From the NCBI GenBank assembly GCA_934436435.1, contig CAKSAN010000011.1, positions 90,589 through 154,588 on the forward strand: DNA of 64,000 bases, in the 5' to 3' direction. A model generated the notes under the pieces. The model did no database searches and was not told where the DNA came from. It worked only from the letters and a program-made list of their open reading frames with translations. The DNA is from an uncultured Acetatifactor sp. GTDB lineage: Bacteria; Bacillota; Clostridia; Lachnospirales; Lachnospiraceae. Shown here one piece after another: positions 52,520-61,592 of the stretch. How positions within the stretch are numbered: position 1 is the first letter of the stretch; each line of letters starts with the position of its first letter. The translations under genes were made by a program, and so were the position numbers.

Positions 52520-53057
52520 GACCGGATCTGCGAAATCCCTGTAAAACATGATACAGCATCCAAAAGATCACGTATCCGATCATGGCTCCCAGCACATTCG
52601 TCAAAATATCGTCGATCTGAAAATAACCTCTGCCAGTGATCAGCTGGAATGTTTCCACTCCCAGGCTTGTAACAAACGCGGCAAATGTATTTCTGAAAAA
52701 GCCCCGCAGCCAGGGAAACGCCCAGGGACATACAAATCCGTAGGGAATAAAAAGCAGCACGTTTTCCACTACGAAGGCATTGTTTCTTGTATTGATCCCC
52801 CAGGTGGAGAAAAGCTCCAGATCCATCCCACGGATCCTGCTGCCGTCCTCTCTGGAGAAAAAAGTGATCACCAGTATGATCATAAGGTACAGAGAAAAAG
52901 CCATGAGGCCCGCCATAGGAAACGTTTCTTTCCCTTTTCGCTCTCTCCTGGCATTCATTCCATTCAGGATCAGTCCCATCACAGCACCTGCCATTATCCC
53001 GTAAGGCAGGTACTGCATGGCTTCACCTAAATCCTTTATTATATATTTCCAAATCAT
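52509..53057 (-). CDS. VanZ-like membrane protein
   Basis: 182 residues, five predicted membrane helices. The VanZ family segment NAFVVENVLLFIPYGFVCPW and FVTSLGVETFQLITGRGYFQIDDILTNVLGAMIGY are clear. VanZ-like proteins are membrane proteins linked to envelope or glycopeptide tolerance; the biochemical role is unknown. Convergent with sigG, with an 11-base overlap of coding ends. Confidence 0.85.
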   Translation of the reverse strand: MIWKYIIKDLGEAMQYLPYGIMAGAVMGLILNGMNARRERKGKETFPMAGLMAFSLYLMIILVITFFSREDGSRIRGMDLELFSTWGINTRNNAFVVENVLLFIPYGFVCPWAFPWLRGFFRNTFAAFVTSLGVETFQLITGRGYFQIDDILTNVLGAMIGYVIFWMLYHVLQGFRRSGLTQ

Positions 53058-53096
53058 TCTTTCTTCATCCTATATCTGTCTCTTAAGATTCCCGTT

Positions 53097-53414
53097 TCAC
53101 ATCTGATAAGCGTCCCAGTGAGAAGGGGCCTCATCCCATAGCTTCTTATCCTCAAACAATCTGTCGTTCATCCAGCCCACCGCATCCACCACGCCGTCTT
53201 CATCAAAGGAAAACAGGGCTCTCTGCTTTTTTTCTTCCGGTGTCTTAAAATAGTTAAAGGGCTCCGGCCAGACCGTCACCAGAAGCTTCTTGCCGCCTTC
53301 CGGATCCTCAGGATCCGTGGTCTGTTCCAGGCGGTAGCGCATTCCCTGATGGCAGCCGGTAAATTCCGTTTTCTTCAAATATTCCATGGATAATATGTCA
53401 TCACGTTGTATCAT
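53097..53414 (-). CDS. Unknown protein, 105 residues
   Basis: Acidic (D/E-rich), no signal peptide or membrane helix. MEYLKKTEFTGCHQGMRYRLEQTTDPEDPEGGKKLLVTVWPEPF and VDAVGWMNDRLFEDKKLW are conserved-looking. I recognise no family. It lies between sigE (74 bases) and the VanZ-like gene (40 bases). Confidence 0.75.
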   Translation of the reverse strand: MIQRDDILSMEYLKKTEFTGCHQGMRYRLEQTTDPEDPEGGKKLLVTVWPEPFNYFKTPEEKKQRALFSFDEDGVVDAVGWMNDRLFEDKKLWDEAPSHWDAYQM

Positions 53415-53488
53415 GTCTTTTTCCTTCGAATGTTTGTCTATAACCCCGTTACTTTATATAGTATCATGTATCCCGACCGAATGCAAAG

Positions 53489-54226
53489 TCAAATATGCAG
53501 ACTGATCTCCTTTTTCAACTGCCGCATAATCTTTTTCTCCAGTCTGGAAATATAGGATTGCGAGATTCCCAGGAGACTGGCCACTTCCTTCTGGGTCATT
53601 TCCTGTCCGTCCACCGTTCCCAGACCAAATCTAAGGCTTACGATGGTCTTCTCCCGCTTGGATAACTTGCTCACGGCATTCATCAAAAGCTTCCGCTCCA
53701 CTTCATTTTCAATGCCCCGGTAGATCACATCCTCATCCGTTCCGAGAATATCCGACAAAAGCAATTCATTGCCGTCCCAGTCCACATTCAGAGGTTCATC
53801 GATGGACACTTCCATTTTCGTCTTGTTGTTCCGACGCAGATACATCAATATTTCATTTTCAATACACCGGGAAGCATAGGTCGCCAGCTTGATATTTTTT
53901 TCCGGATTAAAGGTATTGATGGACTTGATCAATCCTATGGTACCAATGGAGATCAGATCCTCCACCCCCACTCCGGTATTATCAAATTTCTTGGCTATGT
54001 AAACCACGAGACGCAGGTTATGTTCGATGAGGATTGCTTTTGCCTCATCCTCGTATTCCGTTCCAAGATCACCGATCACCTGATTTTCCTGCTCGCTGGG
54101 CAGGGGCGGCGGCAATACCTCCGCACCTCCGATATAGTGGATATCCCCTTTCCGGTGCAGCAGATAAGGTTCTCTGCGCATCATTTTAAACTGCATTTTT
54201 CCCGGTATTGCTATCTTTAAGATCAT
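53489..54226 (-). CDS. sigE: RNA polymerase sporulation sigma factor SigE, with pro-sequence
   Basis: 245 residues from ATG at 54226 (AGGAGT five bases before). Early mother-cell sigma factor. About the first 30 residues form the pro-segment ([24 protein letters not shown]) cut by SpoIIGA; regions 2 to 4 follow ([54 protein letters not shown]). Downstream of spoIIGA by 70 bases, the classic two-gene arrangement. Confidence 0.95.
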   Translation of the reverse strand: MILKIAIPGKMQFKMMRREPYLLHRKGDIHYIGGAEVLPPPLPSEQENQVIGDLGTEYEDEAKAILIEHNLRLVVYIAKKFDNTGVGVEDLISIGTIGLIKSINTFNPEKNIKLATYASRCIENEILMYLRRNNKTKMEVSIDEPLNVDWDGNELLLSDILGTDEDVIYRGIENEVERKLLMNAVSKLSKREKTIVSLRFGLGTVDGQEMTQKEVASLLGISQSYISRLEKKIMRQLKKEISLHI

Positions 54227-54296
54227 ATTTACTCCTATCTGCCACATAAGCCCCGCCGGTTTGTCCGGCTCTTTTATTTTATTTTGAAATATTATC

Positions 54297-55124
54297 TTAA
54301 AGTGTCTTTCTCCTTCTTCTTTCGTGTCCGTTCATCTCCCGCAGCAGCGCCGGATGTAACAGCATTGGGATCTCTTCACCCGCGATCTCCTCCCCGCTCA
54401 CTGCCAGATATACATTCCTGTATTCCCGTTCCACGCCCTGACTTATGATCGTCATTTGCGGCACCGGATACCCCTTAAGGATCCCGCTCTTTTTCCCCAC
54501 ACTGTGATAGGGAATCGCCCGGAAACCAGACAGCCCCTCCGGCCACAGCCGGTAAAATACCCGCGCATCCAGCACGGACACCGGTGCCCCGCTGATAGGT
54601 TCGGTCAGGGTGTTGCCGGAGTCTACCAGTGCATGAATGCGTAACGTTTCCACCGTACCCTGCAACACTACGTCGCAATAACCGGCATGTTCCTTCTCCC
54701 GTTTCCGTCCCCGTAATAACAGCCAGACGGAGAACGCTCCCATCCCCAGGACCATGCCGATCCCGGGCAGAAACTTTCGACCCACGGGGAATCCCCGAAG
54801 CAATGCCGCCAGAATCCCTCCGATCAGAAAGGTGGATAACATCAGTTTCCGGAAATAGCTCCACAGAGCTCTCAGGCTGCGGATGGAAAATGTCGCATAC
54901 AGCATAAGCAGAGTTCCCGGCAGAAAGCAAAACAAAAGCTTTCCGGATGCTGTTCCCTTCCATAAAAAAGGAAGTAAGTAGCACCCCGCTCCCACTCCTG
55001 CCCCCGCAAACAGCCGATACCACGTGGCAGTGTGGCCCATGCTGTGATCCACCAGACTTAAGAGCAGTAGATTCATACCGAAATTCAGGAGGAACAGACT
55101 GTCTAAGTAGAGTTCATAATGCAT
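54297..55124 (-). CDS. spoIIGA: Pro-sigma-E processing protease SpoIIGA
   Basis: 275 residues from ATG 55124 (AGGAGG six bases before). Membrane aspartic protease that removes the SigE pro-segment after signalling from the forespore. Five N-terminal hydrophobic helices (about 5 to 140) and a cytoplasmic C-terminal protease-like domain with [22 protein letters not shown], the catalytic Asp motif (DSGN). Followed by sigE. Confidence 0.93.
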   Translation of the reverse strand: MHYELYLDSLFLLNFGMNLLLLSLVDHSMGHTATWYRLFAGAGVGAGCYLLPFLWKGTASGKLLFCFLPGTLLMLYATFSIRSLRALWSYFRKLMLSTFLIGGILAALLRGFPVGRKFLPGIGMVLGMGAFSVWLLLRGRKREKEHAGYCDVVLQGTVETLRIHALVDSGNTLTEPISGAPVSVLDARVFYRLWPEGLSGFRAIPYHSVGKKSGILKGYPVPQMTIISQGVEREYRNVYLAVSGEEIAGEEIPMLLHPALLREMNGHERRRRKTL

Positions 55125-55246
55125 CACACCCCTCCTTCAGAATCATTATAAGGGGTGTCATCAGCAGATTTTGTCAAATTTTCATCCGCCGGAACCTTTT
55201 TCTTTCCATGGTTTTCGACATTGTCCCCGGGAAACCGTGACTGCCG

Positions 55247-57046
55247 TCACTCCCCGGGAGCTGTCGTCTCCTCCGGTTCTTCGGTCTTCTCCAGTCCCAG
55301 ATAAGGTAAAATATTTTCGTACAATTGTCTTATGATCGGTGCCGCCACCTGCCCGCCGTAATAGACGCCCTGGGGATTATTAATGATGGCAATGGCGATA
55401 ACCTGAGGATCATCCGCCGGAGCGAAACCGATAAAAGAAGAAATATAGCGTCCGCTGCCGCGGGGAAGGGTCTGACTGGTGGCCGTCTTGCCGCCGACGC
55501 GGAAGCCCTGCACCTGCCCGTTCCTTCCGGAACCTTCCGCCACTACCATTTCCAGAATGTAGCGCATGGTGGCAGAAGTCTCCTCCGATACGATCCCCGT
55601 CTGCACCGGATAGGAAAAAGTCTCTTCCACTTCCCCGTCACGATTCAGAGCCTCGATCCCAAAGTGGGGAGTGATTCGGTTGCCGCCATTGATAATGGAC
55701 GAAGCCGTGGTTAAAAGCTGGACGGCTGTGATCTGAAAGGACTGTCCAAAAGCCACCGTAGCCAGCTCCACATTTCCCATATCCTCCTTTTTGTGCATGA
55801 TGGTCCCGGCCTCTCCCGGCAGGTCGATGCCGGTCCGCTGCTTTAAACCGAACTGTTCAAAATAATGGTAATAATTGTCCACACCGAGACGCAGACCTAC
55901 GGAGATCAGGGCCGGGTTACAGCTGTTCTCCATACACTGCACAAACGTCTGGCTTCCGTGCCCCGCGACTTTATGGCACCGGATCTTACGGTCATCCACA
56001 ATGATGAAGCCCGGACAGGAAAAGTTGCTTTCCGGGGTCACCGCGCCCGCTTCCAATCCCGCAGCAGCGGTAATGATCTTGAAGGTGGAACCCGGTTCGT
56101 AGGTATCGTTGATGCAGCCGTTGCGCCACATGGCATTCAGTTTCTCCTGCCTCTGTTCCGCCGTCAGAGTGGCCGGATCCACGGTCACAATGTTTCCCTC
56201 CTCCGTCACTTGTGTCAGTTCCGGCAGAGTGTAGGGATCGTTTAAATCAAACTCCGGATAATTTACCATGGCCAGGATCTCGCCGTTTTTCGGATTCATG
56301 GCCACAATGTATACACTGTCCGCCTCCTTGGTGGCACAGGCCTGTGCTGCCAGCTGCGTGGCGTACTCCTGGATGTTACGATCAATGCTGATCCTTAAGT
56401 CTTTTCCCGGAACCGGCTCCACCCGGCGTTCTCCTGCCGTATCCACCTCAATGCCTTTGGCATCCGTGATGGTCAGAATCATTCCAGGCTCCCCCTGCAG
56501 GGTCTCTTCATATACCACTTCCAATCCGATGATCCCCTGATTGTCCCCTCCGGTAAAACCCAGTACTTTACTGGCCAGGTCTCCGTATGGATAATATCTC
56601 TTATAATCTTCGTCTACTTTTACTCCTGCCAGATCATATTCCCGGATCCGGTCCCCGATGGTCTTATCCACATTGCTTTTGACCCGTTCGATGGAGGAAT
56701 ATTTTTCCACACGTTTCCTGGCCTCCTCCTCGGAGATCCCCAGTTCCTTTACCAGCATGGCAATCACCTGTTCCGGCTCCTCGATCTGGTTGTGGATCAC
56801 GGATACGGTGCAGACCGTCTTGTTATCTGCCAGTATCACCCCGTTCCGATCCAGAATGCGTCCTCTCGCTGCCTTGATACTGCGTTCTCTTTCATGCAGC
56901 CTGGTGGCCGCCTCCTCGTAGTAATCTGCCCTCCATATCATCAGATACAAAAGTCTCCCCAACAACCCGCAAAGTACTGCCGCACATATAAAAAATATGG
57001 TCATGATCTTTTTCCGGTGAAAAAAACGATTCTGATGATCCGCCAT
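55247..57046 (-). CDS. Class B penicillin-binding protein, SpoVD/PBP2-like
   Basis: 599 residues from ATG 57046; the Shine-Dalgarno GCGAGG lies in the 3' arm of the hairpin at 57052-57100. N-terminal membrane anchor (MTIFFICAAVLCGLLGRLLYLMI), non-penicillin-binding dimer domain, and a transpeptidase domain with STFK (about residue 318), SCN (about 375) and the KTG position as KTA (VGGKTATSQTLP, about 522). No PASTA domain. Position after the division PBP and the family resemblance point to SpoVD, the spore cortex PBP, but a PBP2-like role is possible. Followed by spoIIGA. Confidence 0.85.
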   Translation of the reverse strand: MADHQNRFFHRKKIMTIFFICAAVLCGLLGRLLYLMIWRADYYEEAATRLHERERSIKAARGRILDRNGVILADNKTVCTVSVIHNQIEEPEQVIAMLVKELGISEEEARKRVEKYSSIERVKSNVDKTIGDRIREYDLAGVKVDEDYKRYYPYGDLASKVLGFTGGDNQGIIGLEVVYEETLQGEPGMILTITDAKGIEVDTAGERRVEPVPGKDLRISIDRNIQEYATQLAAQACATKEADSVYIVAMNPKNGEILAMVNYPEFDLNDPYTLPELTQVTEEGNIVTVDPATLTAEQRQEKLNAMWRNGCINDTYEPGSTFKIITAAAGLEAGAVTPESNFSCPGFIIVDDRKIRCHKVAGHGSQTFVQCMENSCNPALISVGLRLGVDNYYHYFEQFGLKQRTGIDLPGEAGTIMHKKEDMGNVELATVAFGQSFQITAVQLLTTASSIINGGNRITPHFGIEALNRDGEVEETFSYPVQTGIVSEETSATMRYILEMVVAEGSGRNGQVQGFRVGGKTATSQTLPRGSGRYISSFIGFAPADDPQVIAIAIINNPQGVYYGGQVAAPIIRQLYENILPYLGLEKTEEPEETTAPGE

Positions 57047-57051
57047 AAAAA

Positions 57052-57100
57052 AACCTCGCAACAAGAGCTTTTTATATTTTATTGCTCTCGTTGCGAGGTT
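57052..57100 (-). terminator. Hairpin between the two PBP genes; overlaps the downstream Shine-Dalgarno
   Basis: AACCTCGCAAC (57052-57062) pairs perfectly with GTTGCGAGGTT (57090-57100), with an inner AGAGC/GCTCT (57064-57068 with 57084-57088). On the minus strand the hairpin ends in a run of T, so it looks like an intrinsic terminator, and its 3' arm includes GCGAGG, the Shine-Dalgarno of the next gene. Confidence 0.7.
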
Positions 57101-57107
57101 ATGTAAA

Positions 57108-59366
57108 CTATTCTTCCCGCTGGTTCAGCAGATTATTGTTGATCGGGCTGTCACCCATGGTATCGTCGCCGCCGACATCCGCTCCCGTGACGGGATCGAT
57201 GAGTCCTCCGTCAATGGGACTTACCAGATAACCGGTAGCAGGATCCGTGGGATAATTTCTCCAATCCTCTGTGACGGTAGTAGTGTCATCTCCCTGACCA
57301 TCACCGGTTCCGTCTCCTCCGGTCTGATCGTCTCCGTTTTGACCGTCAACGGTTCCGTCTCCATTGTTCTGATTCTCACCGTCTTCGGGTTTCTGGGTAT
57401 ACTGGCTGGTGATCTCGATTTGTTTCTCGTTAAGCTCCTGAATCTCCTTCTCAGAGAGTTCTTCTGTCATGAAGATATTCAGGTAAGGAAGTACTTCCGT
57501 CAAAACATTTCTCACAATACCGGTAGCGAACTTCGCATCATCCTGCGGTGATGCATTGGCACGATCCACGACCACATAGATGGCGATCTGGGGATCATCT
57601 GCCGGTGCATATCCCATAAAGGATACCACGTATTCGCCGTTTTTACGGGGAATGGTCTCTGCGGTACCGGTCTTGCCGCCGATGGCGTAACCTGCGGGTC
57701 TTGCGGTTCTACCGGTTCTGCGGTCACCGCCCTCTTCCATAACGGTAGCCCGGCAATACTGGCGGATCTTCGTCGAAGTGCTCTCGGAGATAGTCTGACG
57801 CAGCACTCTGGGCTCGATGTTTTCCACCGTTGCACCGCTGGAATTGGTAATCTTGTCCACAATATGCGGCTCATAATAGTAACCGCCGTTGATCAGGGAG
57901 CAGAATCCCGTGATCATCTGTATCATCGTCACATTGAAGTTCTGTCCAAAACTGTTGGTGGCCAGATCGGCGCTGCCCATCTGGTCTACCGGAAACAGGA
58001 GACTTGCGGTTCTCGCCTCTCCTGCCAGATCCACGTTCGTCTTCAATCCGAAATTAAAGGTCTGCTGGAATTTGGCAAATTCCTCTTTTCCCAGGGTGGC
58101 TGCGATCTTCATCAGGGCCACGTTGCAGGACCAGGCGATGGAATCCTGTACCGATACATCACCCTCACCGCCGGAACGATAGCTGTGGCATTTGATCGTA
58201 TGTCCGCCGACTTCCAGAGAGCCGTTACACTGGTAATGTTCATTGCCCGTGATGGCACCGCTCTCCAGTGCCGCCGCCACGGTGAAAGGCTTCGCCGTGG
58301 ATCCCGGTTCATAGGTGTTGGAGATACAGTAGTTCTTCCACAGGTAATTCAGGTTGTCCAACAATTCATCATCCGTTAAGGCATCAATGTCTTCCTGCGT
58401 AAAATAGGTATCCGTCTTGGTCAGGACCTCATAGCCGCTGGCATTGGTCACCATCTCGATCTTACGGGATCCCAGAAGCGCATCTGTATTTCTGGTATCG
58501 TTCAGATCATAGGTCGGATAGCTTGCCATGGCCAGAATATTACCGGTATTGACTTCCATAATGATACAGCCCACATTCTCAGCACCGTTGCCGGGATGTA
58601 CCGCATCCTTATGCTCTTCATTAAACTGCTTCAGATATTTTTCCACGATTCCCTGAATATTGGCATCAATGGTACTGTGCACTGTGTTGCCGTCCACGGC
58701 GGGCTTGATAGTCCGCTCCAGATTGGCATCGTCGTTCAGATACCCATACTCTCTTCCGGTAGTTCCGTTCAGGACATCATTGTAATACTCTTCCAGTCCA
58801 TACTGCCCCTTATTATCCGATCTGGCGAATCCGATGACATCCGCCGCCAGAGAACCGTTAGGATAGACTCTCTTATATTCTTCCTGGAACCAGACACCCT
58901 TGATCTTGCTGTCCTCCAATGCCGCCGCCTGGAATCCGCTGATCTGATCGTAACTCAGTCTCCTGAGGGGTACATACCAGGAGGAATCCGGATGGCTCGT
59001 CACATACTGTCTCACCGCGGTCATGTCCAGATCCGGGAAATTCGAAGACAATGCCTCCATAGTCGGTTCCAGATAAGAATCACGGCTCAGCATAACATAG
59101 GAGTCAATGACCAGATTATATACTTTCTCGCTGACAGCCAGCTTTGTTCCCTTGGCATCTACGATGTCTCCGCGGCGAAACGGCAGCGTTACAGAATCAT
59201 ATTTCTGCTGTGACAGCACCTGTTTTTCGTAGATGGCGCCGTCCGCCTTCACGATCCATGACAACCGGACAGACAGCAGAATAAATGCCAGTATGATCAG
59301 GGCATACAGGCATAAAAGCTTCTTCTGCATTTTTATGGAAAATCTCTTGGGTTTCTGTTCCTTCAC
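57108..59366 (-). CDS. Class B penicillin-binding protein of the division cluster (FtsI/PbpB type)
   Basis: 752 residues. N-terminal membrane helix (LLCLYALIILAFILLSVRLSWIV), dimerisation domain, transpeptidase domain with STAK (YEPGSTAKPFTVAA, about 369), SCN (WSCNVALMK, about 427) and KTGT (GGKTGTAETIP, about 581). The long C-terminus (about 650 to 752) is acidic and rich in GD/GN repeats (DGTVDGQNGDDQTGGDGTG), presumably disordered and extracytoplasmic. Follows ftsL by 18 bases, as FtsI/PbpB does. Divisome transpeptidase by position; no PASTA domain. Confidence 0.85.
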   Translation of the reverse strand: MKEQKPKRFSIKMQKKLLCLYALIILAFILLSVRLSWIVKADGAIYEKQVLSQQKYDSVTLPFRRGDIVDAKGTKLAVSEKVYNLVIDSYVMLSRDSYLEPTMEALSSNFPDLDMTAVRQYVTSHPDSSWYVPLRRLSYDQISGFQAAALEDSKIKGVWFQEEYKRVYPNGSLAADVIGFARSDNKGQYGLEEYYNDVLNGTTGREYGYLNDDANLERTIKPAVDGNTVHSTIDANIQGIVEKYLKQFNEEHKDAVHPGNGAENVGCIIMEVNTGNILAMASYPTYDLNDTRNTDALLGSRKIEMVTNASGYEVLTKTDTYFTQEDIDALTDDELLDNLNYLWKNYCISNTYEPGSTAKPFTVAAALESGAITGNEHYQCNGSLEVGGHTIKCHSYRSGGEGDVSVQDSIAWSCNVALMKIAATLGKEEFAKFQQTFNFGLKTNVDLAGEARTASLLFPVDQMGSADLATNSFGQNFNVTMIQMITGFCSLINGGYYYEPHIVDKITNSSGATVENIEPRVLRQTISESTSTKIRQYCRATVMEEGGDRRTGRTARPAGYAIGGKTGTAETIPRKNGEYVVSFMGYAPADDPQIAIYVVVDRANASPQDDAKFATGIVRNVLTEVLPYLNIFMTEELSEKEIQELNEKQIEITSQYTQKPEDGENQNNGDGTVDGQNGDDQTGGDGTGDGQGDDTTTVTEDWRNYPTDPATGYLVSPIDGGLIDPVTGADVGGDDTMGDSPINNNLLNQREE

Positions 59367-59384
59367 ACTTCGGGCCTCCCGGGC

Positions 59385-59843
59385 TTATTTCTGACTGGCA
59401 TCCGCCTGACGCATGTAATCATTGCTAATGCTCTCATAAGGAATCACCTGTCCCTCGGCAGCATACGTCATCCCCAGTTCACCAATAGCAATTCTCTTGA
59501 TCTCTTCCAGATTGATATTGCTGGTGATCCGGCTGTACTCTTCGTCATTGGACAGTTTCAGAGAGTTCAGTTCACTCTCCATTCTGGATACCTCTGTGAT
59601 CTTCGTGGTCAGTTCTGACTGCATCTGAATATAATTTACCAGAAAAAAGGCGCAGGCGATCAAGGCTCCCATCAGAAAGGTGACGTAGCCGATACTCATA
59701 TGTCTTGCTTTTTCTCTGTTTTTTCTCGTCTCATGAGACAACTGTCTCCGGGGTTCTTCCATTTGTCTCCGGATCTGTAAATCTCTTGCTGTATTATCAT
59801 ATATGTAAGGAGTATTGCTTACTCTGCTTCTTCTCTGTGCCAT
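59385..59843 (-). CDS. ftsL: Cell division protein FtsL-like
   Basis: 152 residues from ATG at 59843; an ATG seven codons upstream is less well placed. Single-pass bitopic protein with a cytoplasmic basic N-terminus, a membrane helix (VTFLMGALIACAFFLVNYI, about 54 to 72), then a short coiled coil (MQSELTTKITEVSRMESELNSL) as in FtsL. Ends NLEEIKRIAIGELGMTYA, the usual FtsL/DivIC-like closing motif. Between rsmH and the division PBP. Confidence 0.9.
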   Translation of the reverse strand: MAQRRSRVSNTPYIYDNTARDLQIRRQMEEPRRQLSHETRKNREKARHMSIGYVTFLMGALIACAFFLVNYIQMQSELTTKITEVSRMESELNSLKLSNDEEYSRITSNINLEEIKRIAIGELGMTYAAEGQVIPYESISNDYMRQADASQK

Positions 59844-59896
59844 ACTCTTTCTCCCCACTTTCACTTATAAATACTTATAATTTTTATTTCCTTAGA

Positions 59897-60826
59897 TTAT
59901 TTCTTCTCAAATACCCGAAGCTTTGCGCTCTTGGATCTGCTGTTTACTTCCAACTCTTCCGCACCGGGAAGGATCGGCTTTCTGGTGATCACTTTTCCTT
60001 TAGAGACCTTACCGCATACGCACACCGGAAATTCCGGAGGGCAGGTGCAGGGATTTTCATTCCTGCGGAACGCATTCTTCACGATCCGGTCTTCCAGCGA
60101 ATGGAAGGTAATAATACAGAATCTTCCGCCGGGGTTCAGCAGATCGATCAGCTCGTCCAATGCCTTTTTCAGCACTTCCAGTTCCTGATTGCATTCGATA
60201 CGGATCGCCTGAAAAGTCTGCTTGGAAGGATGTCCGTTCTGCCGCATCTTTGCCGGAACTGCGGCTTTGATGATCTCGTTTAATTCAAAGGTGGTCTCAA
60301 TAGGCTTGTCCGCCCTGTTTTTCACAATGTGTTTCGCTATATTCTTGGCAAAAGGATCTTCGCCGTAATCCCGGATGATGTGATACAGTTCCATCTCGGA
60401 ATAATTGTTGACGATATCTCTCGCCGTAAGGGTCTGTCTGCGATCCATACGCATGTCGAGAGGGGCATCAAACCGATAGGAAAATCCTCTGTCTTCCGTA
60501 TCCAGCTGATAGGAAGATACTCCCAGATCCAACACGATCCCATCCACGCCGGTGACACCGTATTCTCTGAGGGCTTCCACCGCATTCACGTAATTGTTGC
60601 GGATCACAGTCACTTTATCCCCGAAGGGCTGTAATCTTGCAGACGCTGCCGCAATAGCCGCATCATCCTGATCGATCCCGTAAAAATGTCCGTTTTGCAG
60701 GCGGCTGCACACTTCGTAGGCATGTCCTCCGCCACCTAAGGTTCCGTCCACATAGATGCCGTCCGGTCTGATATTCAGTTGTTCGATGGTCTCATGTAAC
60801 ATCACAGAATAATGTTTGAATTCCAC
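59897..60826 (-). CDS. rsmH: 16S rRNA (cytosine1402-N4)-methyltransferase RsmH
   Basis: 309 residues from the GTG at 60826. GAAAGGA is spaced 8 bases before that GTG but touches an ATG three codons earlier, and [14 protein letters not shown] is the common RsmH opening. Methylates C1402 of 16S rRNA in the decoding centre. SAM site [15 protein letters not shown], conserved [26 protein letters not shown], and [18 protein letters not shown] near the end. Second gene of the division cluster, after mraZ. Confidence 0.95.
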   Translation of the reverse strand: MEFKHYSVMLHETIEQLNIRPDGIYVDGTLGGGGHAYEVCSRLQNGHFYGIDQDDAAIAAASARLQPFGDKVTVIRNNYVNAVEALREYGVTGVDGIVLDLGVSSYQLDTEDRGFSYRFDAPLDMRMDRRQTLTARDIVNNYSEMELYHIIRDYGEDPFAKNIAKHIVKNRADKPIETTFELNEIIKAAVPAKMRQNGHPSKQTFQAIRIECNQELEVLKKALDELIDLLNPGGRFCIITFHSLEDRIVKNAFRRNENPCTCPPEFPVCVCGKVSKGKVITRKPILPGAEELEVNSRSKSAKLRVFEKK

Positions 60827-60862
60827 GACGGTCATCCTTTCTCAGTCACGTTTTTTCGCTTG

Positions 60863-61294
60863 TTAAATGGTCAGCCCCAGTCCTTCCATAGCGCTGGTGA
60901 TCTCATCCATATCGGCATCGGAGTTCATGCTCTCCCATTTATCCTTGCTCCAGATCTCCACGCGGCTGCCGACGCCGACCAGTACCACGTCTTTTTCCAG
61001 TCCGGCGAACTCTCGCAAGTGTGCCGGCAACAGGATTCTTCCCTGCTTGTCCACTTCTACCGTAGCCGCACCGGCCAGGAAGAAACGGGCGAATTGTCTT
61101 GCTTCCTTATTGATCAGAGGTAATGAGGTCAGCTTCTGTTCAAAAGCATTCCAGTCATCGTTGGCATACACAAATAAGCAGCCATCCATTCCCTTGGAAA
61201 TCACAAATTCCTCACCTAAGACTTCTCGGAATTTCGCCGGAATGATCAACCTGCCTTTCGTATCTAACGTATGGTTGTACTCGCTCATAAACAT
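60863..61294 (-). CDS. mraZ: Transcriptional regulator MraZ
   Basis: 143 residues from the ATG at 61294 (GGTGAG four bases upstream; an ATG two codons later is possible). DNA-binding protein with two AbrB-like SpoVT domains, forming a ring that binds repeats at its own promoter. MFMSEYNHTLDTKGRLIIPAKFREVLG and VEVDKQGRILLPAHLREFAGL are the two DXXGR modules. Four MraZ boxes lie 63 bases upstream. First gene of the division cluster. Confidence 0.96.
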   Translation of the reverse strand: MFMSEYNHTLDTKGRLIIPAKFREVLGEEFVISKGMDGCLFVYANDDWNAFEQKLTSLPLINKEARQFARFFLAGAATVEVDKQGRILLPAHLREFAGLEKDVVLVGVGSRVEIWSKDKWESMNSDADMDEITSAMEGLGLTI

Positions 61295-61356
61295 CGCACT
61301 CACCACCATTCATCCAAAAGGGGACTGCCACGAAAGGAGGACATTTTTTCAAAAAT

Positions 61357-61396
61357 CTACCACTTTGTGGCACTTACCTCCACTTTCTCCCACTTT
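61357..61396 (-). promoter_or_regulatory. MraZ operator: four tandem 10-base boxes
   Basis: On the minus strand four direct repeats AAAGTGGNNN at exact 10-base spacing: 61387-61396, 61377-61386, 61367-61376 and 61357-61366 (the third box reads TAAGTGCCAC). This matches the known MraZ box type. They lie between the promoter and mraZ. Confidence 0.8.
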
Positions 61397-61403
61397 TATT
61401 ATG

Positions 61404-61432
61404 ATTTTATACTAAAATAGGGGATTTTACAA
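61404..61432 (-). promoter_or_regulatory. mraZ promoter
   Basis: TTGTAA (61427-61432), 17 bases, TAAAAT (61404-61409) on the minus strand, immediately upstream of the MraZ boxes, so bound MraZ would lie in the first transcribed bases. Confidence 0.6.
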
Positions 61433-61467
61433 GAGAAATCAAGTGGCTTTTTTCGACAGCGCCACGC

Positions 61468-61504
61468 AAAAAAGCGCCCTGTCTTACGACAAAGGCGCTT
61501 TTTT
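61468..61504 (-). terminator. Second terminator downstream of lgt
   Basis: AAAAAAGCGCC / GGCGCTTTTTT (61468-61478 with 61494-61504), with an inner TGTC/GACA and A/T tracts on both sides. Insulates mraZ from lgt read-through. Confidence 0.8.
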
Positions 61505-61522
61505 CTACTATATCTGGTATAA

Positions 61523-61563
61523 AAATAAGAGCAAACACTATATCTATGTATTTGCTCTTATTT
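61523..61563 (-). terminator. First terminator downstream of lgt
   Basis: A perfect 13-bp stem (61523-61535 with 61551-61563), 15-base loop, T-rich tract, 29 bases past the lgt stop. Confidence 0.85.
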
Positions 61564-61592
61564 CGTCATTCTTAATAATTTTTAAAAAATTT

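Noticed and set aside
61280..61415. A plus-strand promoter for a gene opposite mraZ
   Set aside because: The repeats are explained as MraZ boxes and no plausible plus-strand gene follows.
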